From an uncultured Bacteroidales bacterium (GTDB lineage Bacteria; Bacteroidota; Bacteroidia; Bacteroidales; Bacteroidaceae), in contig CADCDP010000007.1 in the NCBI GenBank assembly GCA_902800305.1, positions 1 through 64,000 of the forward strand: a stretch of 64,000 nucleotides of DNA, read 5' to 3'. Below the pieces are notes generated by a model. It had not been told where the DNA came from. It saw only the letters and a program-made list of their open reading frames with translations, and made no database searches. A program made the position numbers and the translations under genes. Shown in pieces: positions 16,880 through 26,108 of the stretch (the stretch's first letter is position 1; each line of letters opens with the position of its first letter).

Positions 16880-18448
16880 TTATTCTACTTTCTTAAAGCG
16901 CCACCATGAAGCCTCGCCCCATGCGCCCTGGCTACCGCCGTCAGGATAAACGAGCACCATCTGCGAACCAGTGAGCTTCACGATTTCGTAGTCGGTCACG
17001 TACTTACCTTTGGCATTGATTTCGAATGGCCAGAGGATGGAGTTCTCGCCTGTGTGGAGTGTACCGAGCGACCAGTTGTCGGCATCGCGAGCACCTGTGT
17101 AGTTGAGGATTTCGTAGGTAGAGCCGCCAATCTTGTTGCCGTCCTTGTCGTAGCTGGTCACGAGACCTGCAGCGTCGAAAATCATGTAGGCACCTTCGTC
17201 CTCAGCACCTGTAGCAGGAGCGGTCTTTGTGCATTCGCCATCAGCGTTGTACTCGCTACCCACAGCGTGGCCGAGCTGACCCAAGAGGTCTGCAGGAGGA
17301 CAAGCCCACCAAGTGCCAGAACCCGTCTCAGCGAAGTTCTCGCCCGTGTCGGCCTTGTAGCCGGTATTACCCCAGCCACCGCCGTTCACAGAGGTGTCCC
17401 AAGTCCACTTAGCCTTATCGTTGTTGGTGAGCATACCTATATCGTCGGTGTTGCTCTTGAAGCGCCACCAAGAGGACTCGCCCCAGGCACCTTGGCTACC
17501 GCCGTCGGGATAAACGAGCACCAGCTTGTCGTAGCTCAGTTCAAGAATCTCGTACTCGGTCACGTAAGAAGCTGCACCACGATTGTCCTTGGCGTTGATT
17601 TCGAATGGCCAAAGCGTAGCACCTTCAGAAGTCTTGAGAATACCCATAGCCCAGCCTTCAGCGTCGCGCTCGCCACCGTTCCAGTTCTCGATAGAGAAAG
17701 TACCCGAACGGAATTCGTTGCCCTCAGCATCGAAGCACTTCACAGTTCCGTTCTCGTTGAACACCATCGTGGCCAGTGAAGAGCAGTCGCCCGTCAGCTG
17801 ATCCGCAGAGTGGTTCATCTGGCCAGTCAAATCCTCTGGAGGACAAGCCCACCATGTGCCAACGCCCGTAGCCACGAAGTTTTCACCCGTGTCGGCCTTG
17901 TAGCCAGCATTACCCCAGCCACCACCGTTCACAGAGAGGTCCCATGTCCAAGTCTTATCGCTCGATGCGTTAGAAGTGAGGAGTTTCAGTTCAGCAGAGA
18001 TGTCGGCTGGCACGTACACGTCGAATTCTTTCGATGCCACCACTTCCTCGCCTACTGCGTTAGTATAGCGGAAATAAACAGTCTGATGAGAGTCAGAGCC
18101 ACGTGCAGGCACGAGGGCGAACATACCGCCCGAAGCGTAAGCCTGGTTACCCGTGTTCTTGCTGAGGTCGAACTCAGAGCCGTCGGCGTTATAGTTGAAG
18201 ATGACAACGGAGTTGACAGACGGGATATTATAGAAAATGTAGTTACCGTCGGCAGCCTCTTCATAGCCAGTCACATTGCCGGCCTCGTCGGTCACTTGGC
18301 GGCACTGGGTGAAGGTGGCACCCTTCAAAAGATTGTCGGCAGTGGGCTTTAGCACTTCGAAGCTACCATCCTCCTTCACGGGGTCGCAGGAGGTTGCCAG
18401 GAGGCCGAGAGAAGCCACAGCTGCAAGCATGAATATTGACTTTTTCAT
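16880..18448 (-). CDS. SusE-position surface lipoprotein with tandem duplicated domain
   Basis: The 522-residue lipoprotein (lipobox 'LLATSCD', Cys21) follows SusC and SusD in one operon, the usual place of SusE/SusF-type surface glycan-binding proteins. Residues 25-160 hold beta-rich Ig-like sequence. Residues 166-331 and 348-520 are two copies of one domain, each opening 'WTWDxSVNGGGWGNxGYKAD', passing 'GTWWACPPxDL' and 'LWPFEINAK', and ending 'YPDGGSQGAWGExSWWRFK'. The Trp-rich conserved blocks are plausible sugar-stacking sites, which is inference. No catalytic motif is seen. The gene starts 24 bases after the susD stop and is followed by a terminator. Confidence 0.8.
   Translation of the reverse strand: MKKSIFMLAAVASLGLLATSCDPVKEDGSFEVLKPTADNLLKGATFTQCRQVTDEAGNVTGYEEAADGNYIFYNIPSVNSVVIFNYNADGSEFDLSKNTGNQAYASGGMFALVPARGSDSHQTVYFRYTNAVGEEVVASKEFDVYVPADISAELKLLTSNASSDKTWTWDLSVNGGGWGNAGYKADTGENFVATGVGTWWACPPEDLTGQMNHSADQLTGDCSSLATMVFNENGTVKCFDAEGNEFRSGTFSIENWNGGERDAEGWAMGILKTSEGATLWPFEINAKDNRGAASYVTEYEILELSYDKLVLVYPDGGSQGAWGESSWWRFKSNTDDIGMLTNNDKAKWTWDTSVNGGGWGNTGYKADTGENFAETGSGTWWACPPADLLGQLGHAVGSEYNADGECTKTAPATGAEDEGAYMIFDAAGLVTSYDKDGNKIGGSTYEILNYTGARDADNWSLGTLHTGENSILWPFEINAKGKYVTDYEIVKLTGSQMVLVYPDGGSQGAWGEASWWRFKKVE
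16889..17953 (-). repeat. internal gene duplication in the SusE-like gene
   Basis: Segments 17456-17953 and 16889-17407 encode the two copies of the same domain. They remain similar at DNA level; for example the blocks near 16899-16960 and 17462-17523 differ at only a few positions. This points to a fairly recent duplication. Confidence 0.8.
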
Positions 18449-18472
18449 ATTTTCTTGTTTTAGCTAAGTGGA

Positions 18473-20308
18473 TTAATAAATTGGAGTACCTGACATATTG
18501 TAGTCGTTCTCTTTCGAAGCGCTATACCAACCTGGATTCTGCTTGAGCACATCGGGGTCGTTCACCTTGGCGATTTCCGTCTCTGGGATGGGGAGGAAGC
18601 CGTCGGTCTCGGCATAGCGAGCCTTCCAAGAAGAGGCAGCGTGTTTCATCGTGGTCCATGTGCCCGTATAGTTCACCTTCGAGCCATTCTGACGCTCCAG
18701 CGCAGTAGCGGCCATACAGCCTTCGCCACCGTTCTTGCCCGACCAGCGGCGCAGGTCGTTGAAGCGGATGCCCTCGCCAGCCAGCTCAAAGCGACGCTCG
18801 TTCTGGATGTTGGTGAGTGAATAAGTGGTGGCATCAAGACCTGCACGAGCACGCACCTTGTTCATCTGGGTAGCATCGCCCGTCAGCTCAGAGTGCATGA
18901 GCATCACGTCGGCAAGACGAAGCAGCACGATGTCGGCGAAGTGGTCACCCTGCATACAGTTACCGTTGTTCTGCGAAGCACCGAAGGACTCACGCACCAC
19001 GCTCCACCAAGTGTAAGGGCCAGCGGTCATGTCGTTGTCGGCAGTGGCCTTGGTTGTGATGGCCATCACCTTCTTGTTGTAGAAACCAGTTTCCTCGGAG
19101 CAAGAAGTGGTGTAAGCGAACTTCGTCAACTCAGCGTCGCAGTTGAGGATGGTGGCACGCTTACGTGGGTCGCTGTCCGACCAGTCGTTCCAGAGGTTGG
19201 TGTTGAACACACCCTGTCCCCAGCCCTGAGCGAAGGGGAAGGTAGCAGCCTTACCGTTAATGTTACCCGAAGCATCCTCGTCGCAACGGAGCGAGCAGTA
19301 GAGCGAAGTCATGTTGGTGTAACCCATCGTGTTGGCACCGTTCCAAGAAGCGAAGTTACCGAACTGAATCTGGAAGATTTCCTCGGCGTTGCCGTTGCCA
19401 GCCCAATATTTGCCAGCGGCATTCAGGTCAGAAACGAAGTCGTAGTCGGCAGCCGTGTACTGGTTGGTGTATTGCCACAAGAGGCGGAAGTCAGACACGA
19501 GGCTGTAGCCACCGTTGTTGATGACATCCTCCAAAGCAGACACCACCTGAGCCTTCGTCAGCGCACCCGTCACACCTTCCTGCTGAGGCAGTTCAATAGC
19601 GTCGGGAGTGGCAGCAGCCAGTTCCTTCACGCCCTTGTAGAAACCTTCGTAGAACATATAGGCACGAGCCAGATAGCCTTCGGCAGCGAACTTGGTGGCG
19701 TGACCGTCGCCCTGCACCTTCTTGTTCATCAGGGAAGCGGCAGACACGAAGTCAGCCAAGATGTGCGGATAGATGACGGTCTCGGCATCCTGCTGAGGCA
19801 CTGAGGTAGGACAAGCAATAGACCAGTAAGCTGGGATGTCGCCCCAAAGCTGAGTGCCCCACAGATAGTAGAGACCACGCATGAAGTAAGCTTCGCCAAG
19901 GAGCTGGTCACGGGTCGATTCCTTGCCCTTCCAGTCGAAGTTATCCACTGAGTAGATGATGGTGTTGGCACGTGAGATGCCGATGTAGGTCTGCGACCAA
20001 GTGTTGTCGTAGAGCGTTGTCTTGTTGGTCATCAGGTGGCCAATGGCGTGGCTTTCCACGTCGCCCGTACCGCCGGCACCGTTGCAGTCATCCGACATGA
20101 TGTTGTAGATGAAGAAAGGTGTCTGGAGCGGGTCGCTGGCGTAAGCGTTCATCACCGAGTACAGCGCCGACAGCTCGGCATCGAGGTCGGAAGGCTGTGC
20201 GGGGAAGTTGCTCGTATTGGCCTGTGTGTTGTTGGTGGTGTCAAGGAAGTTCTCGCAAGAAGTAAATGCGAAAGCTGCCGCAACTGCCAATAAATATATC
20301 TTTTTCAT
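18473..20308 (-). CDS. susD: SusD/RagB-family outer-membrane lipoprotein
   Basis: The 611-residue lipoprotein (lipobox 'FAFTSCE', Cys19) has the SusD pattern: 'NFLDTT' just after the lipid Cys, TPR-like helices with 'GEAYFMRGLYYLWGTQLWGDIPAYW', and the C-terminal 'ERRFELAGEGIRFNDLRRW' block. SusD proteins cap the SusC channel and bind the oligosaccharide at the cell surface. It lies 33 bases downstream of susC and 24 bases upstream of the SusE-like gene, all minus strand. The GH67 gene upstream suggests a glucuronoxylan ligand, but specificity cannot be read from the sequence. Confidence 0.95.
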   Translation of the reverse strand: MKKIYLLAVAAAFAFTSCENFLDTTNNTQANTSNFPAQPSDLDAELSALYSVMNAYASDPLQTPFFIYNIMSDDCNGAGGTGDVESHAIGHLMTNKTTLYDNTWSQTYIGISRANTIIYSVDNFDWKGKESTRDQLLGEAYFMRGLYYLWGTQLWGDIPAYWSIACPTSVPQQDAETVIYPHILADFVSAASLMNKKVQGDGHATKFAAEGYLARAYMFYEGFYKGVKELAAATPDAIELPQQEGVTGALTKAQVVSALEDVINNGGYSLVSDFRLLWQYTNQYTAADYDFVSDLNAAGKYWAGNGNAEEIFQIQFGNFASWNGANTMGYTNMTSLYCSLRCDEDASGNINGKAATFPFAQGWGQGVFNTNLWNDWSDSDPRKRATILNCDAELTKFAYTTSCSEETGFYNKKVMAITTKATADNDMTAGPYTWWSVVRESFGASQNNGNCMQGDHFADIVLLRLADVMLMHSELTGDATQMNKVRARAGLDATTYSLTNIQNERRFELAGEGIRFNDLRRWSGKNGGEGCMAATALERQNGSKVNYTGTWTTMKHAASSWKARYAETDGFLPIPETEIAKVNDPDVLKQNPGWYSASKENDYNMSGTPIY

Positions 20309-20341
20309 ATAGCTGTCTTGTTTTTACTTTTTACGAATGGT

Positions 20342-23300
20342 TTAGAACTTGATGTTTACACCGAGGAGGAAGGTACGTGCTGGAGGATAGAGACCGAGGT
20401 CGATGCCACGCATCCATGTGTAGTCATCCTGACCGCCCCCAGAACCGATTTCTGGGTCAACACCCGTGTAGCCCGTGAAGGTCATCAGGTTCTGAATCTG
20501 GGCGTAGAGGCGAAGCTGTCCGAAAGGAGAGTTCTTCCAAATCTTGTTGAAGTCGTAGCCCACCGTCACGTTCTGAATGCGGAGGTAGTCGGCGTTCTGC
20601 ATGTAGCGAGTGGAAACCCACTGGTCGTTCGAGTGGCCGAGGGTGAGGCGTGGCACAGAGTTGCTGGTGCCTTCGCCGTGCCAGCGGTCAAACGCATCGG
20701 TCGTGTAGTTCACGTACTGGTTAGCCAAGAGAGCGGTGCGGTAGCACTGCATCACTTGCATACCGAATGCGCCGTAAGCCTGGATGCCGAAGTCGAAGCC
20801 CTTGTAGTCGAAACCAAGGTTGAAACCGAGGGTTACGTCTGGGTGAGGATTACCGATTTCGTGGCGGTCGTTGTCATACTCAATCACGCCGTTGCCATCG
20901 TGGTCGTCCCAGATGGGGTCGCCAGGCACAGCACCGTCGAGCACAGCCTTACCAGCGTTGCGAGCTGCCTGAATCTGGGCTTCGTTCTGCCAGAGGCCAC
21001 TGTAAGACATACCGTAGAAGTAACCGATGGGGTGACCTACCTCCACGCGAGTGAAGTAGTCAGAGTTCTGGAAGAGGGCACTTGTTGGGCCGTTGATGTA
21101 ACCATTGGCATTGGCAATCTTGGTTACCTCGTTCTTGTTGATGGCGATGTTCACGCCAGCGTGGTAGTTGAAGTCCTTACCGATGCGGTCTTTCCAAGAA
21201 GTAGCGATTTCGAAACCACGGTTGCGCACGTTACCACCGTTGATGTAGGGCGCACCGTCTTCTGGATAACCATAGATGGCCTGGATAGGAGCTGCCACCA
21301 GCCAGTCTTTCGTGGTCTTCACATACCAGTCGAACGACAGGTTGAGACGACCCTGGAGGAAGGTAGCGTCGAAACCGAGGTCAACCTGCTCTGAAGTTTC
21401 CCAAGACACTTCCTCGTTGGCCATGTTGGCTGCGTAGGCACCACTCTTGTAAGCACCTGTTGCAGAGGCTTCGTCGGAGCTGCCGAACTTGTAGCCATAG
21501 TCAGCGTAGTTCGTGGGCGAGTAAGCGATGTTGGCGAGATACTGGTAGTTGGGGATGTCGCAGTTACCGTTTCCACCCCAAGATGCACGAATCTTGAAGC
21601 TGTCGAGCCAAGACTTGGTGCTCTCCATGAACTTCTCGTTGCTGATGGTCCAACCTCCAGAGAACGATGGGAAGGTACCCCAACGCTTGCCTCTCTTGAA
21701 GTTGGAAGAACCGTCACGACGGAGGATAGCTGTGAACATATACTTTTCGTCGTAGTTGTAGTTCAAACGGCCAAAGAACGAAGCGATAGACGAGTCATGG
21801 TTGAAAGTGCCGTCGAAACCTGTAATATCGGCGGTAGCATAGTTGTGTGCGATGGCATAATCCCAACCGTGCATCAGCAGAGAGTTGGCATTGGCAGAAG
21901 AAGTGGAGAGGTTCATAAACATACTCTGGCTCCACATGTTCTTCTCGAAGGACTGACCCACCATGATGTCGAGGGCGTGCTTGCCCAGGTTCTGGAAGGT
22001 GTAGGTGATGGTGTTGTCCATCGCCACGCTGCTGCTCTGGTTCTCGCCCATCTGCAGGTCGTAGGAGTCGCGCGAGTCGGTGGAGCTAACAGAGTAGGGC
22101 TGTGCGAAGTTGCGGAAGTTGCTGCCACTGTAGCCTGTGTTGACAGAACCACGGTACTTCAGACCTACGATAGGCTCAATCACCCAGAAGAAGGTAGCAC
22201 CCACGCCGAAGTCGCGGTTGTCGTTCAGACCGTTGTAGAGACCGTTCTGGAGACCGTTCAATGGGTTGTTGAAAATCATGCTGCTCCAGCCAGCACCGTT
22301 GGTGTTGTAGTTGGTCACAGTACCGTCGGCGTTGTAGCAAGGAACGAGTGGCGATGCGCTATAGACAGGCTTCACGGCGTTCCAGTAGCCATTACCCTCG
22401 GCCATCTGGTGGCTCTTGTGGTACCAGTAGGAGATATTTTCACCGATGGTGATGATGTCGCGCTCCTTGGCATTGCGCAGCAGCACGTGCTCGGAGTTGA
22501 TGCGACCACCATAGCGGCTGTAAGTCGATGCGTTGTCAGCACCCATCACACCTTCGTTAGAGCTGTAGTTCACACCCATGGCGAACTTCGAGCGGTCAGT
22601 ACCACCCGTGAGGCTCACAGCGTGAGAGGTCTGCACGGCATTCTTGTTCTCGTATGTCTTCCACCAGTCGGTGCCGTTCCATCCGTTCTGGATGTTAGGA
22701 TACTGCTCCGTTGTGCCGGCAGCAGGATTCCAGGTACCATTGATTTTCTGGTAGATTTCGGCAGGCATCATGGAAGCCCAGTCCACCACCTTACCCGTGG
22801 TGTTGACGCTGGTCTCGTTGATGACCTTCATATAGTCTTGCGCACCCAGCGTGGCAGGACGCTTGTAGGCGTTGCTCCAGCCTACATAGCCGTCATACTG
22901 AAGGCTCAGCTTGCCTTCCTTGCCCTGCTTGGTGGTCACGAGGATGACACCATTGGCAGCACGGGCACCATAGATGGCAGCCGATGCAGCATCCTTCAAC
23001 ACGTCGATACGCTCGATGTCGTTGGGGTTCAGTCCGTTCAGACCATCATCAGCAGTACCCGAAACGATACCGTCGATAATGAGCAGTGGAGAAGACTTGG
23101 CGATGGTACCGGCACCACGGATGTTCACCTTGAAGCCCTTACCAGGCTGAGTGGACGACTGGGTGATGTTCACACCAGGGGTCTGGCTCTGCATGGCGGT
23201 CAGGGCGTTGGTGGTGTTCATCTTGGCGATGTCCTCACCCTTCACCTGCACGGTAGCACCCGTGACGAGTTTTTTCTTCATCGTACCATAACCGACCACA

Positions 23301-23632
23301 ACAACGTCGTCGAGAAGCTCGTCGTCGGTCAGGAGTGTGATAGTCAGGTTCTTGCGACCGCTGAGCGCAAACTCTTGGGTCTGGTAACCTACGAAAGACA
23401 CAACGATGGTAGCCTTAGCGTCGGACACCTTGAAGGAGAACTTACCGTCTAAGTCGGTAGCGGCACCGTTGGTAGTGCCCTTCTCACGTACGGAGGCGCC
23501 TGGAATCGGCTCACCATTCGTTTCACGAACTACACCAGAGATGGTGGTCTGAGCGATGGCTGTCAATGGCAACAACACGAGGCTGACTGCCAGCACCAAT
23601 GCTCGAAAGTTCATAAAAATGCTTTTACACAT
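20342..23632 (-). CDS. susC: SusC/RagA-family TonB-dependent outer-membrane transporter
   Basis: The 1096-residue protein has a signal peptide ending near 'LTAIAQ', a CarboxypepD_reg-like domain ('ISGVVRETNGEPIPGASV', about residues 30-95), a plug with 'VVVGYGTMKKKLVTGA' and 'VNIRGAGT', and a long beta-barrel ending 'PPARTFLLGVNIKF'. This is the SusC family, which imports oligosaccharides with energy from TonB. The frame also allows a start six codons later (ATG at 23614), which gives a more typical signal peptide. It heads the susC-susD-susE-like operon, 163 bases after a -7 box at 23795. No regulator gene lies next to it. Confidence 0.95.
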   Translation of the reverse strand: MCKSIFMNFRALVLAVSLVLLPLTAIAQTTISGVVRETNGEPIPGASVREKGTTNGAATDLDGKFSFKVSDAKATIVVSFVGYQTQEFALSGRKNLTITLLTDDELLDDVVVVGYGTMKKKLVTGATVQVKGEDIAKMNTTNALTAMQSQTPGVNITQSSTQPGKGFKVNIRGAGTIAKSSPLLIIDGIVSGTADDGLNGLNPNDIERIDVLKDAASAAIYGARAANGVILVTTKQGKEGKLSLQYDGYVGWSNAYKRPATLGAQDYMKVINETSVNTTGKVVDWASMMPAEIYQKINGTWNPAAGTTEQYPNIQNGWNGTDWWKTYENKNAVQTSHAVSLTGGTDRSKFAMGVNYSSNEGVMGADNASTYSRYGGRINSEHVLLRNAKERDIITIGENISYWYHKSHQMAEGNGYWNAVKPVYSASPLVPCYNADGTVTNYNTNGAGWSSMIFNNPLNGLQNGLYNGLNDNRDFGVGATFFWVIEPIVGLKYRGSVNTGYSGSNFRNFAQPYSVSSTDSRDSYDLQMGENQSSSVAMDNTITYTFQNLGKHALDIMVGQSFEKNMWSQSMFMNLSTSSANANSLLMHGWDYAIAHNYATADITGFDGTFNHDSSIASFFGRLNYNYDEKYMFTAILRRDGSSNFKRGKRWGTFPSFSGGWTISNEKFMESTKSWLDSFKIRASWGGNGNCDIPNYQYLANIAYSPTNYADYGYKFGSSDEASATGAYKSGAYAANMANEEVSWETSEQVDLGFDATFLQGRLNLSFDWYVKTTKDWLVAAPIQAIYGYPEDGAPYINGGNVRNRGFEIATSWKDRIGKDFNYHAGVNIAINKNEVTKIANANGYINGPTSALFQNSDYFTRVEVGHPIGYFYGMSYSGLWQNEAQIQAARNAGKAVLDGAVPGDPIWDDHDGNGVIEYDNDRHEIGNPHPDVTLGFNLGFDYKGFDFGIQAYGAFGMQVMQCYRTALLANQYVNYTTDAFDRWHGEGTSNSVPRLTLGHSNDQWVSTRYMQNADYLRIQNVTVGYDFNKIWKNSPFGQLRLYAQIQNLMTFTGYTGVDPEIGSGGGQDDYTWMRGIDLGLYPPARTFLLGVNIKF

Positions 23633-23794
23633 GAGTTGATAATTTAGTGATGATTAAGATATTGTTAGTAAAAAATTTATAATAATAAGTAGTAGTGTCT
23701 CTCATTCTCATCCGCGCTCTCACTTTCTTTAACATTTTACGCGGCATGAGGTGGTGTTCTTGCCCTCCTTTTCACATCCTTTTATACCACGTTG

Positions 23795-23802
23795 CAAAAT
23801 TA
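23795..23802 (-). promoter_or_regulatory. -7 box of the susC operon
   Basis: On the minus strand TAATTTTG fits TAnnTTTG. A near-match TTTCG (23823-23819) lies at about the right distance for -33. The mRNA leader would be about 155 bases. Confidence 0.6.
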
Positions 23803-23904
23803 TAGCTTTTTTAACGAACGAAATGGCACTATCTTATCTTAAAGTGATACTTTCTTGACATTACACCCAAAAATTCCTTTTTTTTTTCCTTTTAAGGCAT
23901 TTTT

Positions 23905-23937
23905 GGGTGTGCTCGTGGGGTGATTTGGGGTGTGCTC
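23905..23937. promoter_or_regulatory. direct repeats, possible activator site for susC
   Basis: GGGTGTGCTC occurs at 23905-23914 and again at 23928-23937, a 23-base period, about 105-140 bases upstream of the susC -7 box. AraC-type regulators of polysaccharide loci commonly bind direct repeats spaced about two helical turns. This is a candidate by position and spacing only. Confidence 0.4.
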
Positions 23938-23975
23938 TTAGGCTCGATGCAACCTTTCCCACCATCAAATGATAC

Positions 23976-24030
23976 AAAAGCCCGTCGCGCCACTTCTCAT
24001 CAGCGGCTGATGAAAAGTGGCGCGACGGGC
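23976..24030 (-). terminator. long hairpin terminator after the GH67 gene
   Basis: The arms 23980-24004 and 24006-24030 pair over about 25 bp with one mismatch, leaving almost no loop. The outer 16 bp are GC-rich and perfect. On the minus strand it is followed by TTTTG. It lies 67 bases beyond the GH67 stop. Confidence 0.7.
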
Positions 24031-24060
24031 TTGCGCTATAGGGGCCTGCTTGCTGCTCGG

Positions 24061-24085
24061 TTTCGTGCAGGGCGGTTTGCCCGCC
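24061..24085 (+). repeat. 25-base dispersed repeat with small hairpin, copy 2
   Basis: This matches 6503-6527 at 23 of 25 bases. The hairpin here is extended to 8 bp (24068-24075 with 24081-24088). It lies just beyond the stop codon of the GH67 gene. Confidence 0.6.
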
Positions 24086-24097
24086 CTGTCTGCTTTC

Positions 24098-25951
24098 CTA
24101 TGGCAGCAGCGCTGGGTCAGCTGCCGTATAGTTATCCATGCGGAGCTGGTAGTCCATCAGTGCCTTCAGCGTGTGCCTCGGCGCTGGGCTATCGGGCGGC
24201 AGGGGCTGACGGGAGAACTGCTGGAAGTAGAGCAGACACGCATCTCTCCACCACCAAGCATCCTTCGCCTGACGCTGGAAGCGCGATAACTGACGCTGAT
24301 ACAGCTCGCTTCCGCTCACCTGCCTCGTCTTCCCTGTCCCGTCTGCGGCAGCATCGCCACAGCCCGCAGCACTCAGTCCCTCTATATACGGCTTCACCGC
24401 CTCCCAAGTCTTCACAAACTCTTCCGCCTGTCGCACACCTCGGTCGTAGGCATAGCACAGATTGTCCCACATCGTCAACCCGTTGTGCAGCGTGTACCCC
24501 CAAGGCACATGGTGGAACCACAGCAGCAACTCGTCGGGACACGTATATATATTATTATATAATGTACGCAAAGGCTCGGGGTACTGACTCACGTTGTTCG
24601 ACCCCTCATCGCCCTTCAAGCACGGCTCCGCGTGGTCGCTGCGGTTGAAGCCGATGCCGATGGTGTCGGCACGGTGGTAGAAGCGAGGCAGCCAGTCCTC
24701 ACGGGTGCGTGGGGGGGCATACCACGGTTCGGGGCCGTAGTGGTGGCCTCCGGCAAAGATGTGGTGAAGGCCGTAAGGCATCATATAGTCCACCACCGCC
24801 TCACGGCTCTTCAGCAGCAGCTGGGTAACGGGAGTGACGAACCGTGGGTCGTCGGTGTAATACTTCCGCAGGAAGTCCTCCGCAATGGTCTTCGAGGGCG
24901 TGGAGGGGTCGAGGGCGAGGCGACCAAAGGCATACCAGTTCGCCATGGCGAGGTCGTTGGCTGTCCAGTTGGGGCTGTCGCCGATGTTGGCAACACCGGC
25001 GATGCCGACGAGGTTGGAGACCTTCCCCACCGTCTCCAAAGTCTCCCGCCACATCGGTGCCAAGAAGCACGTCTGGATGCTCTCGCCCGTATATTCCTGC
25101 GTAATCTGGAACTCTGCCATCATCTTCGTCTTCTTCAACCCGAAGAACAGCGGCGACACCGCCTCGCGCGGCTGGAAGTCTATCGGGCCGTTCTTAATCT
25201 GGATAATCACATTGTCACTAAACTGTCCGTCGAAATGGATGAACTCCTCCCATGCCTGGTTGGCACGGTCGCCCTCGTAAGCCAACTGGGCAGCCGTCTT
25301 CTGCTGAGCCTCCCTACTCTTGGCCGAATAGACGAAGGCACGCCACATGACGATGCCTCCGTGGGGCTGCAACGCCGCTGCCAGCATGTTCGCTCCATCC
25401 ACGTGGGTGCGCCCATAGTCCATCGGGCCAGGCTCGCCCTCGCTGTTCGCCTTCACGAGGAAACCGCCGAAATCGGGAATCAGCTTGTAAATCTCATCCG
25501 CCTTCTTCTTCCACCACAGCTGCACCTTGGCATCGAGGGGGTCGGCGGTCGAGACGTCTCCCAATGCCTTGGGCGAAGCGAAGTTGACCGACAGATAGAC
25601 GCGGATGCCGTAGGGTCGCAACACATCGGCTATCTTCGCCGTCTTCTGCAACATCGGCGTGGAAAGCGCGATGGGCTTGGCGTTCACGTTGTTGAGCACC
25701 GTGCCGTTGATGCCCCACTCCTGATTGATGCGTCCGTATTCCTCGTAGCGTGCTCGGAGTGCGGCGGGCATCGCCTTGCGTCCCGTGGGAATCTCTTCCC
25801 ACTTCCAGATGGAACGACCGGCAAAACCGCGCTCCACCGTCCCGTCGGGGTTGTCCCAATGGTTGAGGAGTCGAAGCTGAAAACTCTGCGCCAAAGCGGT
25901 GTGGCATCCTGCCAACAGCACGAGCCACAAGACAAAAATGTTCTTCTTCAT
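24098..25951 (-). CDS. GH67 alpha-glucuronidase
   Basis: The 617-residue secreted protein has a signal peptide ending near 'CHTALAQ' and strong GH67 signatures: 'GGFLVKANSEGEPGPMDYGR', 'IIQIKNGPIDFQPREAVSP', 'EFQITQEYTGESIQTCFLAP', 'NIGDSPNWTANDLAMAN' and 'YGLHHIFAGGHHYGPEPW'. GH67 enzymes remove 4-O-methyl-glucuronic acid from the non-reducing end xylose of xylo-oligosaccharides. The frame is open to 26023, but the promoter -7 box at 25977-25984 falls inside that extension, which supports the ATG at 25951. It is transcribed towards susC but separated from it by a long hairpin. The sequence does not predict a lipid anchor with certainty ('LVLLAGCHT' could act as a lipobox). Confidence 0.95.
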   Translation of the reverse strand: MKKNIFVLWLVLLAGCHTALAQSFQLRLLNHWDNPDGTVERGFAGRSIWKWEEIPTGRKAMPAALRARYEEYGRINQEWGINGTVLNNVNAKPIALSTPMLQKTAKIADVLRPYGIRVYLSVNFASPKALGDVSTADPLDAKVQLWWKKKADEIYKLIPDFGGFLVKANSEGEPGPMDYGRTHVDGANMLAAALQPHGGIVMWRAFVYSAKSREAQQKTAAQLAYEGDRANQAWEEFIHFDGQFSDNVIIQIKNGPIDFQPREAVSPLFFGLKKTKMMAEFQITQEYTGESIQTCFLAPMWRETLETVGKVSNLVGIAGVANIGDSPNWTANDLAMANWYAFGRLALDPSTPSKTIAEDFLRKYYTDDPRFVTPVTQLLLKSREAVVDYMMPYGLHHIFAGGHHYGPEPWYAPPRTREDWLPRFYHRADTIGIGFNRSDHAEPCLKGDEGSNNVSQYPEPLRTLYNNIYTCPDELLLWFHHVPWGYTLHNGLTMWDNLCYAYDRGVRQAEEFVKTWEAVKPYIEGLSAAGCGDAAADGTGKTRQVSGSELYQRQLSRFQRQAKDAWWWRDACLLYFQQFSRQPLPPDSPAPRHTLKALMDYQLRMDNYTAADPALLP

Positions 25952-25976
25952 GTTCTTTTTGGATTGGTTTTTGTTG

Positions 25977-25984
25977 CAAATGTA
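25977..25984 (-). promoter_or_regulatory. -7 box of the GH67 gene
   Basis: On the minus strand TACATTTG fits TAnnTTTG, with CTTG (26006-26003) 18 bases upstream. It lies 25 bases before the ATG at 25951 and so decides that start. Confidence 0.65.
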
Positions 25985-26108
25985 CAAAAAAGAAAGAATT
26001 TTCAAGAATATTTTTGGGAACAATGCAGATTTTCTCTAATTTTGACACCGAAATGCTGACACATTGCAACTTATCTACTAACTCAACTCAAGTTTCGGAA
26101 GTGGTTAA

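Larger units (their letters stand above)
23633..24097. other. 465-bp region between susC and the GH67 gene
   Basis: It holds the susC promoter and a leader of about 160 bases, a pyrimidine-rich tract (23878-23895), two direct 10-base repeats (23905-23937), a long hairpin (23980-24030) and copy 2 of a 25-base repeat (24061-24085). No gene is seen. Confidence 0.6.

Noticed and set aside
21797..23452. 551-codon open frame on the plus strand
   Set aside because: It is antisense to the susC barrel and has a composition rich in His, Val and Gly without domains.
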